Assembly (NCBI GenBank): GCA_959347315.1 | Contig: OY365809.1 | Span: 3,141,953 to 3,205,952, forward strand | From: Bimastos eiseni | Lineage: Eukaryota > Annelida > Clitellata > Crassiclitellata > Lumbricidae | Length of the DNA: 64,000 nt | Direction of reading: 5' to 3' | Shown: positions 31,843-42,964 of the stretch, in pieces | Layout: every line of letters starts with the position of its first letter | Numbering within the stretch: the stretch's first letter is position 1 | The notes under the pieces: generated by a model | Database searches by the model: none | What the model saw: the letters and a program-made list of their open reading frames with translations, nothing else | Told to the model about the DNA's origin: nothing | Position numbers and translations under genes: made by a program

Positions 31843-34440
31843 TATTTGAATAAGATAACGATGGCGCAGCGGATTATAATTATGAATACTTGGTCGCAGC
31901 GCGACGTGGTATATAGTTTACCCATATCAAGATACGTTCTGCCATAGAAGGCAACTGTAATGCTGAGTGTATATGAACATTTATACACCGCCGATCAAAA
32001 ACAAAGCAGACCCGCGTTTATCTGCACTTTGCTAAATGTCATTACGGTATCAACGGTACCATAACAACTGTCACCAAAAGCACACACTTAACTAAAGAAA
32101 CTAAACTAAGTAGATGGGTCACCAATGGTGTGCCCACGCACACATGTGCAGCCAACGAACAGATTTACGTCTAACGTTGAAAGATGGAATCGATGTTGAA
32201 AGTCTATGGACCAAGTGACATCCATAGAGCACAGAAACGACAGGGTGCAGCGCTATGTGCAACACAGCGATGCATCGAGAAGATGGAGCGTCTACGCCTA
32301 TTCGTCGAGAATCTAGGTATACGTAGGAAATATATTCGTCGAGAATCTAGGTATACGTAGGAAATATATTCGTCGAGAATCTAGGAATACGATAAACGTA
32401 TAATTATGTGCTTCATAACAAAGGATACCAGTCACGATAACACCAGAATCGTCATGCTCTGAACCCGCAAATGACCCTCAGTATAAACCACGGTTGATTT
32501 TATTTTCTGAGTCGGAGTGCACGTATGTCACGGATTACACATCTTTGTCAATTCGTTTTTTCGTACTAAATATAACGATTGGAGCATGTAGCGATGTCAA
32601 TGAGATAGGTGTCGTGGGGTATACGCGTAGCTGCGAATAAGCTGGTACCCGTGGATTCGCTTTTGTGGCCGCCGTAGTAATGTTGAGACCATAATTACGA
32701 TTACCATTAGCTCCGTAGGATCAACTCTCAGCAGCACGTAGCGATTGGAGCGTCCGCAAAATGAGAACGAGAAGCAGAGAAACAGACATACACAGAAACA
32801 TGCAGAGACAAAGACAGACATAGATAGAGTCTAGAGGCATATAGAGACAGAGACAGAGAGAAGAGCCATCGTGTGATTGGAGTCAATCCAGTCATAGACA
32901 GATTAAACATACATCTGTGTCTACACGCTCCCAATTGTGGTTGTCATGGCGATAGATTAGGATCGACCGCTCGTCATAATAAGAACGACGTGGCGACGTG
33001 AAATTTTGAGACTGTGACGTAACGGACGAGGCACCTTTGCTCCCCTTACAACGACAACGAAAATATCTCATGAATACGATACAAAAACGACCTCCCTCCC
33101 ATTCCCACGATATATACATATATATATATTTATATATGTATAAAAATATATGTGTGTGTCAGTGAGTGCGTGCGTTCGTACGCGCGAGCTTGTGTGCGTG
33201 CGCGCGCGCGTGTGTGTGTGGGTGTGCAGTGTGGGTGTGGGTGTGGGTGTGTGCGTGCGTGCGTGCATGCGTGAGTGCGTGCGTCTGTGATTCACCGTGT
33301 AGAAATGGATAGAATGGATAGAACGAATAGACAACGCGACTGAGTTCACGATCCTAAAATTGTCCCAATCCCAAGTGGAGCATCTTTTTAAGACAGGGCT
33401 CAAGATAAATATTCTTAACTCTGGCAGATTTAACCCAGATAAAGAAACGCCCTAACGTCATCTTCATCCAGGACAGCTGGTTCAATGCGGGCAAACGCAT
33501 CAGGGTCAATAAATGAACATGGTCATTTTAACCTAAAATGTCGGTTAGAATGGATATTTAACCAACTTTGTCTTACCGACAAATGGAACTACACCTTAGG
33601 GTCACGTTTACGGACGGAAACTAATTAATTAATCTCAATCCGTGCCCACTGACCCAGTCTAGACATTATCTACAATATACTAAAGTATTCTGAATAAGGG
33701 CATTGTAAAAATTAGCTGCGGTCTAAGTCTTATATTAGAACACTTTGTGATTATAAAGATAATCAGCGTTGTCCTCCCTCTTTATCCAGGCTTGGGACTG
33801 GCACTGCCTGAGTGCTAGCAGTTGTTTAGTTTTTTAAATATTGTCTTGCAACTTCTTTTACTAATGTAAATACAAGTTAGTGCTTTAATAATGTGTTTAA
33901 CAGATGAGGTTATCAGTCAAGCAACTTGATTAGACATTTACGGTCAAGACTTTTAAATAACACTCTTATCAAAAACGTTTGTAACTACATGCATATTGGC
34001 GCTGGGATCAGTGCTTTATTTCTTCAAAAAATGTGCCGGAATGCACCGATTTTGTCCAAAGAAATGTCCCTAAAATTAGGCTACCCGTACTGTATCAAAT
34101 GAACTCAATTATATAGGACACATGATCAGACACTAGGCACTTACTTATGAGATTTAGAATGCAAAAAATTCAATTGTTAAGTTTTTATATCAAATTTCTG
34201 AGATTCTGCGCACCTAATATTTTTGCTGGCACGCTTATTTTGTTTATTTACGACCGTTGACCTCGATCACTATTATGGTGACCTCATAGAAGCTAATCAC
34301 ATTATGCTCCATGGCAAAGCGGAACATCGAAGCTTCTGAAAGCATCAGACTGGCGCGTATGCTTATTATTATGACGTCATCATGCAACAAAATAAATGAG
34401 TGCAAATAAATAAATATATGCATATATATAAAAATATATA
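31843..34440 (+). repeat. 5.3-kb tandem unit, copy 3 (broken)
   Basis: Follows copy 2 directly. At 34222 it jumps from CACCTAATATTTTT to GCTGGCACGC, removing about 1.34 kb that copies 1 and 2 hold between these points; TTTT is shared by both edges. It then ends in an AT-rich stretch where the gypsy element begins at 34443. The TG microsatellite is also shorter than in copies 1 and 2. Confidence 0.92.
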
Positions 34441-34442
34441 TT

Positions 34443-35225
34443 GTGGCATGTCTAGGCAAGTGATCGTAGGACTTATTCTAAAAAGACGACAAAGATAGGT
34501 TTTTTAAGATGGCAATTATATTCTCACACCGGAAAGATATCAAAACATACAACCTGAAACCTGATTCTCACAGGAGTTTCTAGACGTCTACAACCTGAGG
34601 CAAGCAGCTCGGTCAGCTAGCAAAAATGGCACCGAGAGCAAACGAAAGCTAGTGTTTTTACAACTAGTCTGAACTATGCGACGGAGTGGTGGCCTTCGCA
34701 ATACCAGACACCTTGGTGTCGAAACGCGAAAACCACTATACCCAATACCTGTTCCACCGTTCCAAGCCACCAAACTGTCTCTATGTTTTTTCTAAATGGC
34801 TTCGTCGCGCCTTCGCTTTACCTAAGAAACAGCAACCGAAAGCAAAGGGGCCGATAAATAGTCAAGCACTCGCTTGTATAGCCGATTTGACCATCCCTTT
34901 CTAGACAATGGTGCCCGGCCCGTCTATATAGAGTCAAATACATAGTGTTGTCAGATATAGCGTTAGCGATTTAGCAGTAAGTAGACTATCTTATTGCGAC
35001 ATCCAACAGTTACACATGAGAAAACTTTTGCAAGAGTTTTCGAACAAGAGACAACGCTACCTCAATGTTAAATGCAATTGTCTCTCAAGTAATACCCAAA
35101 ATCAATCTACCCGAAACTAGAAATTGCTAAAAACCTACCCGAAACTAGAAATTGCTCAAACATAAGCAACGAAAAACTTACAACCCGCAACAAAACATTG
35201 CTCACGCAACAACCAAATGAGACTT
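34443..35225 (-). repeat. 3' LTR of the Gmr1-like element
   Basis: Outer end TGTGGCATGTCTAGG on the + strand (so the LTR ends ...CCACA on its own strand). Inner end is placed after a polypurine tract (TTGGGGGAAG on the - strand, about 35224-35233) that follows the RNase H stop codon. A TCTATATAGACGGG TATA-like site is at about 34920-34935 on the - strand. Inner border uncertain by some bases. Confidence 0.65.
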
Positions 35226-35241
35226 CCCCCAACAAGCAACT

Positions 35242-35530
35242 TCAGGCACCTACATCCGACGGCCGACTGAGCAAGTCAAGTAACAGATTGTCGCGACCCG
35301 GACGATGGCGAATTTCCAACTCATATTGTTGGAGTTCCAATCGCCAACGCATAAGTTTGTGGTTGGTATTTGCCATTGAGTGGATGAACTGCAAAGGGCT
35401 GTGATCGGAAAACACAATCACAGGCGCCGAACCGAAGTACACGCTACAGGCACGTTCAGCCGTCACCAACGCCTCCTTTTCGATCGTCGCGTAGTGTAAC
35501 TGATGCGGTTTCAACTTCTTACTCAAGTAG
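35242..35530 (-). pseudogene. RNase H part of pol
   Basis: Frame with YATIEKEALVTAERACSVYF, then FSDHSPLQFIHSMANTNHKL and the end WRLELQQYELEIRHRPGRDN. These match the gypsy RNase H (E of the DEDD site in KEAL, D in SDHSPL). The start is broken off from RT by a stop and frameshift near 35526-35556. Confidence 0.88.
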
Positions 35531-35555
35531 CATATTGGATGCTAGATTCCATCAG

Positions 35556-36056
35556 TTACCTGGAACAAACAACCTCCGACACAAAACTGTATTGAGTCAA
35601 CAGCCAAAAAAATGGTTTAGCATAATCAGGTGGTCGCAAAATGGGTCTTGAGGTAAGCCGCGACTTCAAATCAATGAAAGATCGTTGCTCATCCTCTGTC
35701 CATTTAAACCTAACGTTCTTTTTCAGCACTGTCAGAGGAATGGTCAACTCGGCATAATGAGGCAAAAATTTGTGGTAATACCCGGCTATACCGAGGAGCG
35801 ACTGGACCTCCTTCTTGTTCTTAGGTGCTGGAAAGTTCAACAGAGCCTGCACCTTCTCAGCTCTGGGCTGTATCGAATTTACACTCAAATGGTGCCCCAG
35901 AAAATCCAATGCAGCGTTGGTAAATACACATTTCTTTAAATTCAGCTTCAAACATGCCTGTTTAATACGTTGAAACTTCAACTCCAAGTGTACCATGTGA
36001 CTTTTCCAATCACAAATAAAAACTATCATCAAGATATGCAGCACAAAAATCATCAT
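35556..36056 (-). pseudogene. reverse transcriptase, C-terminal part in shifted frame
   Basis: Contains NLKKCVFTNAALDFLGHHLS, ALLNFPAPKNKKEVQSLLGI and AGYYHKFLPHYAELTIPLT, the conserved region after the gypsy RT catalytic core (thumb and connection). It lies one frame away from the preceding RT segment, the shift falling just after the YLDD box. Confidence 0.9.
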
Positions 36057-36669
36057 ATCCAGCGAACAGTATGTGAACCAAACGACTGAACGTGGCGGGT
36101 GCTCCTTTTAACCCAAAAGCCATATAACGCCACTGATAATGTCCAGTATGGGTTACAAATCCCATTATTGGCACTACCGAAGTTTCAATAGGGATTTGCC
36201 AATAAGCACGGTCCATATCCACTTTCGTCATGAATCGCACACCACCAAGCCTATCTAACATGGCATCAATTCGAGGCATCGGAAATGGATCTGCGACTGA
36301 AACCGCATTGAGTTTCCGGAAATCAGTACACAGCCTACCCGACCCGTGGGGTTTTGGTACCACCGAAATAGGTGCCGCCCACGGGCTTGTAGGTAATTCA
36401 ACAATACCCAATTTCAGCAAATGCTCTAGTTCCTGTTCCACTGCTTTCAGTTTCTCAGGATGCAACCGATATGGCGCCTGCCTGAGAAGTCGAACACCTG
36501 GCAACAGCTCAATATTGTGTTCGATCAACCTAGTACGACCAGGTTTACCATCAAACAAAACCACATTATCTAACAACAACCTCGACAACTGCTGACCTTG
36601 GTCAACGTTCAAATGCGACAAATCAACTGATGACAACAAAGATTGTCCATCCCCGCCATCTTCTGTCAA
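36010..36669 (-). pseudogene. reverse transcriptase, N-terminal part
   Basis: Frame with PYRLHPEKLKAVEQELEHLL, SPWAAPISVVPKPHGSGRLC, DFRKLNAVSVADPFPMPRID, KVDMDRAYWQIPI (catalytic D), AFGLKGAPATFSRLV and AAYLDD (catalytic box). Typical Ty3/gypsy RT. The frame runs out right after YLDD because of a frameshift. Upstream it is separated by a stop near 36670-36678 from the integrase C-terminal part. Confidence 0.93.
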
Positions 36670-36678
36670 TCGGTCAAT

Positions 36679-37059
36679 TTAAACTACCGCCACCGGTGTT
36701 GCCATGTCCTGAACAGACATACGGCGTACAAATGGCTTCATCAAATTCACATGTACAACTCTGCGTGATTTCCACCTGTCTGGCGTATGCATTACGTAGT
36801 GAACAGGACCTAACCATTCCTTCACCACATAAGGTCCACAAAATTTAGCCTGCAACGGTTTTCCAATCAAGGGAATTAATGGTAAGACCTCATCGTCTAC
36901 TTTAAAAGCCCATTTCCGTGGATTCTCATCATACCATTCCTTAGATTTACATTTTGCCTCAATCTCATTCATATGTGCCGTTTCCATTGCGATACGTAAT
37001 GCTTCGCGTAATTTCATTACAAAATCAATGAGGCTCTGCTTCTTTAATTGAGGTAACAA
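36679..37059 (-). pseudogene. integrase C-terminal domain
   Basis: Contains VDDEVLPLIPLIGKPLQAKF and CGPYVVKEWLGPVHYVMHTP: the GPF/Y-type module of gypsy integrases (F.GPY.V). Parted from the core by an in-frame TGA at about 37072. Confidence 0.85.
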
Positions 37060-37071
37060 ATCATCTTTCAG

Positions 37072-38232
37072 TCAATTTTGTTTTAACAGTTGCAAAGGAC
37101 CTTTCACATTACGTCCAAAAACCAGTTCAAAAGGTGACAAATTCAAAACTCTGACAGGCACTTCACGATACGCGAACAATACATATGGAAGCACTGTCTC
37201 CCAGTCCCCTTCCGAGTTCTCTCCAAGCGCTATCATCATCGATTTGATCGTCCGTTGTAGGCGTTTCAGACAACTATTAGTCTGGGGGTAATAAGCCGTC
37301 GTCCGTTGTTGCACTACCTGTGACTCAGATAATAAAATCTGCATAAGCTCCGACATGAACTCCGTACCCTGATCAGATAAAATCTCATCAGCAAAACCAA
37401 AGGTAGTGAAAACCTGTGCCAAACAATCAACCACTTCCCTAGAAGAATGATGTTTTAGCGGAAAAGCTAACGGAAAATGTGTTGCTAAATCAATTACAGT
37501 CAATATAAATTGAAACCCTGATTTAATTGATACCTTCAGTGGCCCTACGATATCGATCGCAACACGTGACCAACTGGTGCCTATCACAGGTAAATTTATC
37601 AAAGGCGCCTGTTCTATCGAAGCTCCTTTTCCAACCCGTTGACACATTTCGCAACTGCGACAGTACGCCCGTACGTCACCAAACACCTTAGGCCACCAGA
37701 AATGCCTAAGCACCCAGTCCAATGATTTCTGTGTGCCAAGATGTCCACTAGCCGGTATATCATGAGCAACATACATGATCTGTGCACGTAATGACAGCGG
37801 AACGACCACTTGCGTCCAGCCTAACTGTACAGGTGTTCGTTTATCAGCCCATGTTCTGACTAACACTCCCTCTTGGACGCGATATAAACTTCTTGAATTT
37901 ATACTCGTACCCTTACCCGCCAATGCAAACAAATGCGTTAACGATTTATCGTCTCGCTGCAACTTAATCAACTCCGCTCGAGAAACGACAATTCCTTTCG
38001 ACGTTGCAAAACCTTCGTCGGTCGAAATTAAATTCGACTCGGCCTGTAATACAATGAAGTCTTGCATTGCACTATGACCTCTCACCGTCTCCAGTCCAAT
38101 CTCGTCACGGTCGAGTACATCAACAGGCGTACATAATTTTTCGGCTGGCGCAGACTTGTCGTCTGAAACCAAATGTAGACCGTTATTGTCGTCGGCCGAT
38201 GATACACGTGTGCTCACATTCGAATTAACCAA
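37072..38232 (-). pseudogene. integrase zinc finger and catalytic core
   Basis: 386-codon frame. HHCC zinc finger: HDIPASGHLG ... YCRSCEMC (about residues 157-194). Core: D227 in VAIDIVGPL and D287 in LSDQGTEF. The third catalytic position, 36 residues after D287, is lysine (323) instead of glutamate, so the enzyme would be dead even without frame breaks. Integrase lies upstream of RT, unlike most Ty3/gypsy elements. Confidence 0.93.
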
Positions 38233-38240
38233 CGGATGCT

Positions 38241-38564
38241 TTAGTTTGCTAACTGGGCTCGAGTGACTACTGCAACATTAACAGGCAGTACATGCGCCGC
38301 ATCATTTCCCAATAAAATTGCCACACCCTCTGGAAGTCGTTGCACTAAACGAAACTGCAAAAGATCATCCCCTTCCTTCGAGTGTATGCGAATTTCGACT
38401 AATGGAATTCTAGTAGGTTCACCAACAATCCCTTGGATCAATCGATGGTCTCCCGTATCCACATATTTAGATTCATTTAACTGCTCCGCGCTACTTAAAC
38501 TTTGCAAACTAGCTGTGTCCCTTAGTAGAATAACTGAATGCTGTACACTTTTGTCGTCGTACAC
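38241..38564 (-). pseudogene. retropepsin-like protease part
   Basis: Contains VILLRDTASLQSL, where gypsy proteases have a RDTGA.QSL active-site loop, and VAILLGNDAAHVLPV, the LLGND flap-distal motif. The usual Gly after Asp-Thr is missing here (DTAS), another sign of decay. Confidence 0.7.
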
Positions 38565-38689
38565 TTTGACAGGTGCGCAGTATGGCTGAAACTGCTAATG
38601 CACATTACTACACCGTGTGTTATTCGGGTCTGTTTGCACTAACTGCACATTTCTTGCCTGGACATCATAGTTTTGACCATCCTCAAAAT

Positions 38690-39217
38690 TTATTTTGGAA
38701 TAACAATTTGATATTAAATGCCCAAATTTTCAACACCGTCCACATTTGATCTGTGTGCCAAAATTATTAGGAAAATTCTTTTGACTCTTTTGACCCCAAC
38801 CTTTATTCTTTTGTTTTGGGCTCCACTGTTCTCGTTGTGGGCTACCAAATTCCTTCTGGTTCTCCCAATTTTCCCATTTTCCCTGGGTATCACATGGGCT
38901 ACCAATCCTTCCTCCAAATTTCAAAGGATTGTACAGCACAGCGTACTCGTCAGCTAGCCTCGCCACCTGACATAAGGTCAAATGTTTGTGTTTGGAAACC
39001 CATTTATGCATTTCATTGACAAACATTGGACGAATTGTTCAATTTTGAAAATTTCCAACAATTTCTCTCTATCATTGTATGCCTCGAGACCATCCAACCA
39101 ACTTTTGAACGGACTACTTTAGGCGATACGCACAACTGGAGAAAGTTTCCAAATCACCTTTTCGCATTGAACGAAATTTTTTCCGATGAAATTCAGGTAC
39201 TTTTTCATATGCCAACA
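38690..39217 (-). pseudogene. gag remnant: SCAN-like region and zinc knuckle
   Basis: One frame holds PFKSWLDGLEAYNDREKLLE (39100 downward), another MHKWVSKHKHLTLCQVARLA plus DEYAVLYN, which together resemble the SCAN-like capsid segment of Gmr1-type gag. A CX2CX4HX4C zinc knuckle (CGRC, FGHLISNC) at about 38700-38755 is interrupted by a TGA. The start of gag and the 5' LTR are lost. Confidence 0.75.
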
Positions 39218-39280
39218 GCAAATTATATATCCACATCCACAGTCATCATGGACTTTTACCTTGAGTCCGCTAATTCATCC
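39218..39280 (+). repeat. remnant of the 5.3-kb unit after the gypsy insertion
   Basis: CAAATTATATATCCACATCC to GCTAATTCATCC matches 25921-25980 of copy 1 with a small duplication (CCACATCCACAG). It shows that the gypsy element sits inside copy 3 and that about 0.8 kb of the unit is missing across the insertion. Confidence 0.85.
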
Positions 39281-39963
39281 GACAAGTGATAGGACTGCCC
39301 GCCCGCCCTCATACACAGAGGCTGATAAAATGAAGTTGCCACCACTAAATAATTATGGCCATTTCAGTGATTATGACTACCTCAGGGTTAAAGGGACTAT
39401 TCATGGAGGGGTAGAGATGGAGTAATGTGACACTAGCGCGAAGAGCATCGCGCGACCCTCCCAGAGGTTGATTCTTTCATTCACCAGGTGGCGCTTGTAA
39501 AATGAACGATAGGACGCTTTGCAGTTTGCATGGGCCAGGGCTAAAAGAACCAAGATACCAAACCAAACCAAGAACACCATTTCTTTTTTTCAAAGAAAGT
39601 TTTTAGATATTTTAGATTTTTAAAGATAGGCTATTTTTGTTTTATTAACGTACGCACACGAAGAACTTCTAATACAATATAGGCCTAAAAGTATCACATT
39701 AACGACAAATCCAGTTAAATTAAGAATGTTATGTTAACGTCACAAACGACATTTCCAATAAATTTTGAAATATTTACTTAAAAAGTAAAATACATCTAAT
39801 TTTTGCTTCTTAGGTTTTATATAGATACATTTCTATAAACTAGTTTTTTCAATCCAATTGCGCAGCCCCTTGCATGGCTGCCGTACAGCTAAATTCTACT
39901 CATGTGATAACTTGTGAGCATCCATTCTTACTATGTAATCATACAGCGCTGAGTGCGGTCCGC

Positions 39964-40180
39964 GGCCTACTTATAGTTTCGAGGACTCCAACTTACTAAC
40001 ACTAACCCTAGCACTAACCCTAAACGACCCTCACGACGCCTAAACTGACTCTAACCGACCTTCAGGATGCTTAACCCGACCATCACAACGCATAACTTAA
40101 AGAAATTATAGGTCTTTTAGAGTGCGCATATGATTTGCAAAATATGCGTAAGTTGGAGTCCCCGAAACTATAAATAAGCC
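39964..40180. mobile_element. MITE-like palindrome inside right direct repeat
   Basis: Second copy of 20178-20395, with the same 33-base inverted ends. Confidence 0.75.
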
Positions 40181-40744
40181 CGGTCAGCTACTTAGAATTT
40201 AATAATCTTCTGTCTTGCATTACTTCTCTTAACCGAAATGTGAAGTAGAGGTAAAAGTTTTAGAGCTCAACGACGATGGAAAATTGTCACCAACGACTCA
40301 AGTAATCATCAAGCTAGTGAATGATGCAATGAAAATAAATTAATGACTCTACACAAGGTTAGTAACACTTGATATTCTCAATTTAAGTTATTGTTAACTA
40401 CTAATCTTTTATTTGAAAACAATGGCCGCGTTTGTTGGCTCCGTAGACTAGACACAATTCTATGCTATTGGCGTTGTTGTTATATGACTATTCATGAAAC
40501 ATCCCTCGTGAATATTCGGAGATTTCCGTAGCCGTTCGGCAATCGATCACCACTTCTGGGTAAACCTGGTTTTTCTTTGTCGCTGCGTCGATTTATTCGA
40601 GGTTCGACACCCAGACAGATCCAGCTGTTGCTAAAACTCGGCGGTCTATCTTTCGAGTTCAGCCTCCATCGGCCACTCCCAAAGTTGTGCAGAACATCGG
40701 AAATTTATTTGGATACGGAGAATAATCGCAGGATTTTATTATTC

Positions 40745-40755
40745 AAAATGGCGGC
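40745..40755 (+). promoter_or_regulatory. YY1-type site, right direct repeat
   Basis: AAAATGGCGGC, identical to 20959-20969, with the same 12-codon frame downstream. Confidence 0.4.
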
Positions 40756-41001
40756 GCAGACAACGTCTTCGGCTGGTGGTAATTAATAATATAGCATATA
40801 TTTACATGCCTTTGATAAATATTCATATTTTAATTGTTGCATAATTATACAAGTTTTTAATTACCCACGCGGCGGTGCTTTTGAGCGAGAGAAGCAAATG
40901 CGAATGGGCATAATTTTGTGAATAAAATGTATGGTTATCCACTGCGTTACGCAAACATTCCCCAACTTCGGGGTTCACCCGAAACCCAAATCAACGAAAG
41001 T

Positions 41002-41520
41002 GGTAAAATGTAAAATTGGTCGAATTCCCCAAAATAATTTCTAGCAAGTATTTACCTGAAGACTAGTATGAACTAGTCGTCCGGAATTCAGAATTTAATA
41101 TTCGAAACTATATATGAAGTTAGATCTGCACAAATAATTTTGTTTTTGCTTAGAAAATAGATTTTTTGATTCGGGCGGAAATTCAGTTTGGGGAATGGGA
41201 TTTTGGGACTTTGCTACGGACCCCAACTTTGTACACATGAACAAAACGCACTATGTTTAGATATGGGTCACTTATGTTTCATTGATAAAGGAGCAAGGAT
41301 CACGTTTTTATAGTTTTTGTATGCAGGGGCTTCGATACTATGTAAATCTTGAAGCATTTGCACCATTCAAGAAATTGGGGTGAAATTTTATTGAAAGATC
41401 TCGCCTCTATTTTGGAGGAAGTTTAGAAATTAGGGGAAGTTTGTAGAATTTGGGGGAAGTTGCACCAATAACTTTGGTGGTTAAAAACCCCTGATTGTAT
41501 ATATGTTGTAATGATTAGTT
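41002..41520. other. unique flank right of the block
   Basis: No gene seen. Three GGGGAAG-type words between 41390 and 41465 form a weak repeat. Confidence 0.5.
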
Positions 41521-41524
41521 TTCA

Positions 41525-41940
41525 TAGAGCCACTCACAGCAGTGGCCATTCAGTAGTACTCCCAGTGTGAGAACCCCAGGCATATAATATTAGTTGTTGA
41601 AGTGTGAGAATAATGTAGGAAAAGACCCAGAAAGAATAATACATATAGTCGACAATTGTCTACCGATCTTCCACTTGCGATCTTCCACTCGCAATCTTCC
41701 ACTCGCAGCCTTCTCGTTACGACTGGGTCTAGGAGCTTTGCCTCCTCTATGGGCCCCTCGGCTTGGAACTGTCTTCCACAGTCCCTGCACCTGGAATTAC
41801 TAGCCCTCTCACCTTACCAGTTCCGGAGACACCCTACGACTTTCCTGTTCCCTGGCCCAATCACAGATGCCCGGTGAGGGTACTGCTGATCTGAGTGGTG
41901 CTATGCAAATGTTCGATTACATTACATTACAATGGTATCA
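41525..41940 (+). pseudogene. CR1/L2-like LINE C-terminus and 3' end
   Basis: Starts with inverted LINE-end words (CACTCACAGCAGTGGCCATT). From 41690 the + strand reads STRSLLVTTGSRSFASSMGP, SAWNCLPQSLHLELLALSPY and QFRRHPTTFLF, the G.RSF....P..WN.LP..LR....F...LKT.LF tail of CR1/L2 ORF2. Ends GGTGCTATGCAAATG and an (ATTAC)n tail near 41930. Confidence 0.8.
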
Positions 41941-42094
41941 CATAGAGATGAGTGAATAGCATAAATTTCATAGGTAGCAAAAACCTAGTTTGGGCTTCAA
42001 GGGTAAGAACTCATAGGACAAAGGTCACATGTGGTGTTCCCAGCATGTAATGGCCTCCCTCTTCAGCTACGTCTGTTCCATGGGTCACTGCATA

Positions 42095-42420
42095 AATTTA
42101 TATATGCTGCATCTACAGGTATATTGCTGCATATATTGACATAGATGCATGCATTGACATAGATGCATGTATTGACATAGATGCATGTATTGACATAGAT
42201 GCATGGATTGGCATAGATGCATGTATTGACATAGATGCATATATTGGCATATGCTGCATATATTATATAGGCTGCTTGCATTTGTGTATGTTGCATATAT
42301 TGGTATATGCTTCATGCGTTGGTATATTCTGCATACAGTGGCATGTGCAGCATAAGATTATATATTCTGCATAAATTGGTCTATACTGCATTCATTGGTG
42401 TATGCTGCAGTAATTGGTGA
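42095..42420 (+). repeat. 18-base array of ATGCAT-bearing units
   Basis: Eight or so copies of ATTGACATAGATGCATGT between 42130 and 42250, then looser TTGGTATATGCTGCATATA units to 42420. Confidence 0.85.
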
Positions 42421-42964
42421 CATCATGCATCTAATTTCTTTTATTAATATCAGAGGAAGCAATTGGTTGCTACCACTTTGTGTTGCTCCCTAGCTTAGAA
42501 AGGAGGTTCCGCATTCAGTTAGATCGCACCATACGTTACAGTGCCAATCGTCAATTACACTTGGTCATGATATGGCATCTCCAGGTCATTCTCGTGATGA
42601 ACTGAAGGTCCTGTCATTGCCTCTGTCATCAGAAAGACTTTGAATTGTTTCGTTTCGTATAAGAAATTCTCCTGATTTAAGTAATCATAAACAACAGCCA
42701 ATGCACGAAGGGCACGGGTACGCAAGGAACACGGAGATACACAGAATCAGACAGACTTAGGCATACGTAATGTTAAGAGTCACGTACACAGACACGTAAG
42801 CTTGTAAAGAGACTCGTGCATACATACACGGGGTAAGTAACAAGCCATCACAGGGGTGTGCAGGTAAATGGAGCCTTGTACATAGAAACAGGTGCATTGT
42901 AGACAGTTAGACTGATATGCAGGGTCATGCATGCATACAGACAATAACACACAAACTCACAGAA

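Larger units (their letters stand above)
34443..39217 (-). mobile_element. Gmr1-like Ty3/gypsy retrotransposon, 5'-truncated and decayed
   Basis: Reading on the - strand from high to low coordinates: gag part with zinc knuckle, protease, integrase, reverse transcriptase, RNase H, polypurine tract, 3' LTR. Integrase before RT is the Ty1/copia order, yet RT and integrase are of Ty3/gypsy type; this combination defines Gmr1-like elements, first found in Atlantic cod and other deuterostomes. No 5' LTR: the element stops at about 39217 where 5.3-kb-unit sequence resumes. Several frameshifts and stops make it non-functional. Confidence 0.88.
39281..41001 (+). repeat. right 1.7-kb direct repeat of the 21.5-kb block
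   Basis: Starts GACAAGTGATAGGACTGCCC, ends AAATCAACGAAAGT; partner of 19468-21215. Seen differences include a short (CCCG)n, a 30-base insert with ACCAAACCAAACCAAG near 39550, and scattered substitutions. It carries the same palindrome and YY1-type site. To its right unique sequence begins (GGTAAAATGTAAAATTGG). Confidence 0.85.

Noticed and set aside
35685..38589. Frames on the + strand opposite the retrotransposon
   Set aside because: Antisense shadows of well-supported pol frames.
19468..41001. Calling the 1.7-kb direct repeats proven LTRs
   Set aside because: No TG/CA ends, no target duplication, no primer-binding site next to the left copy, and no polypurine tract at the right copy; left as direct repeats.
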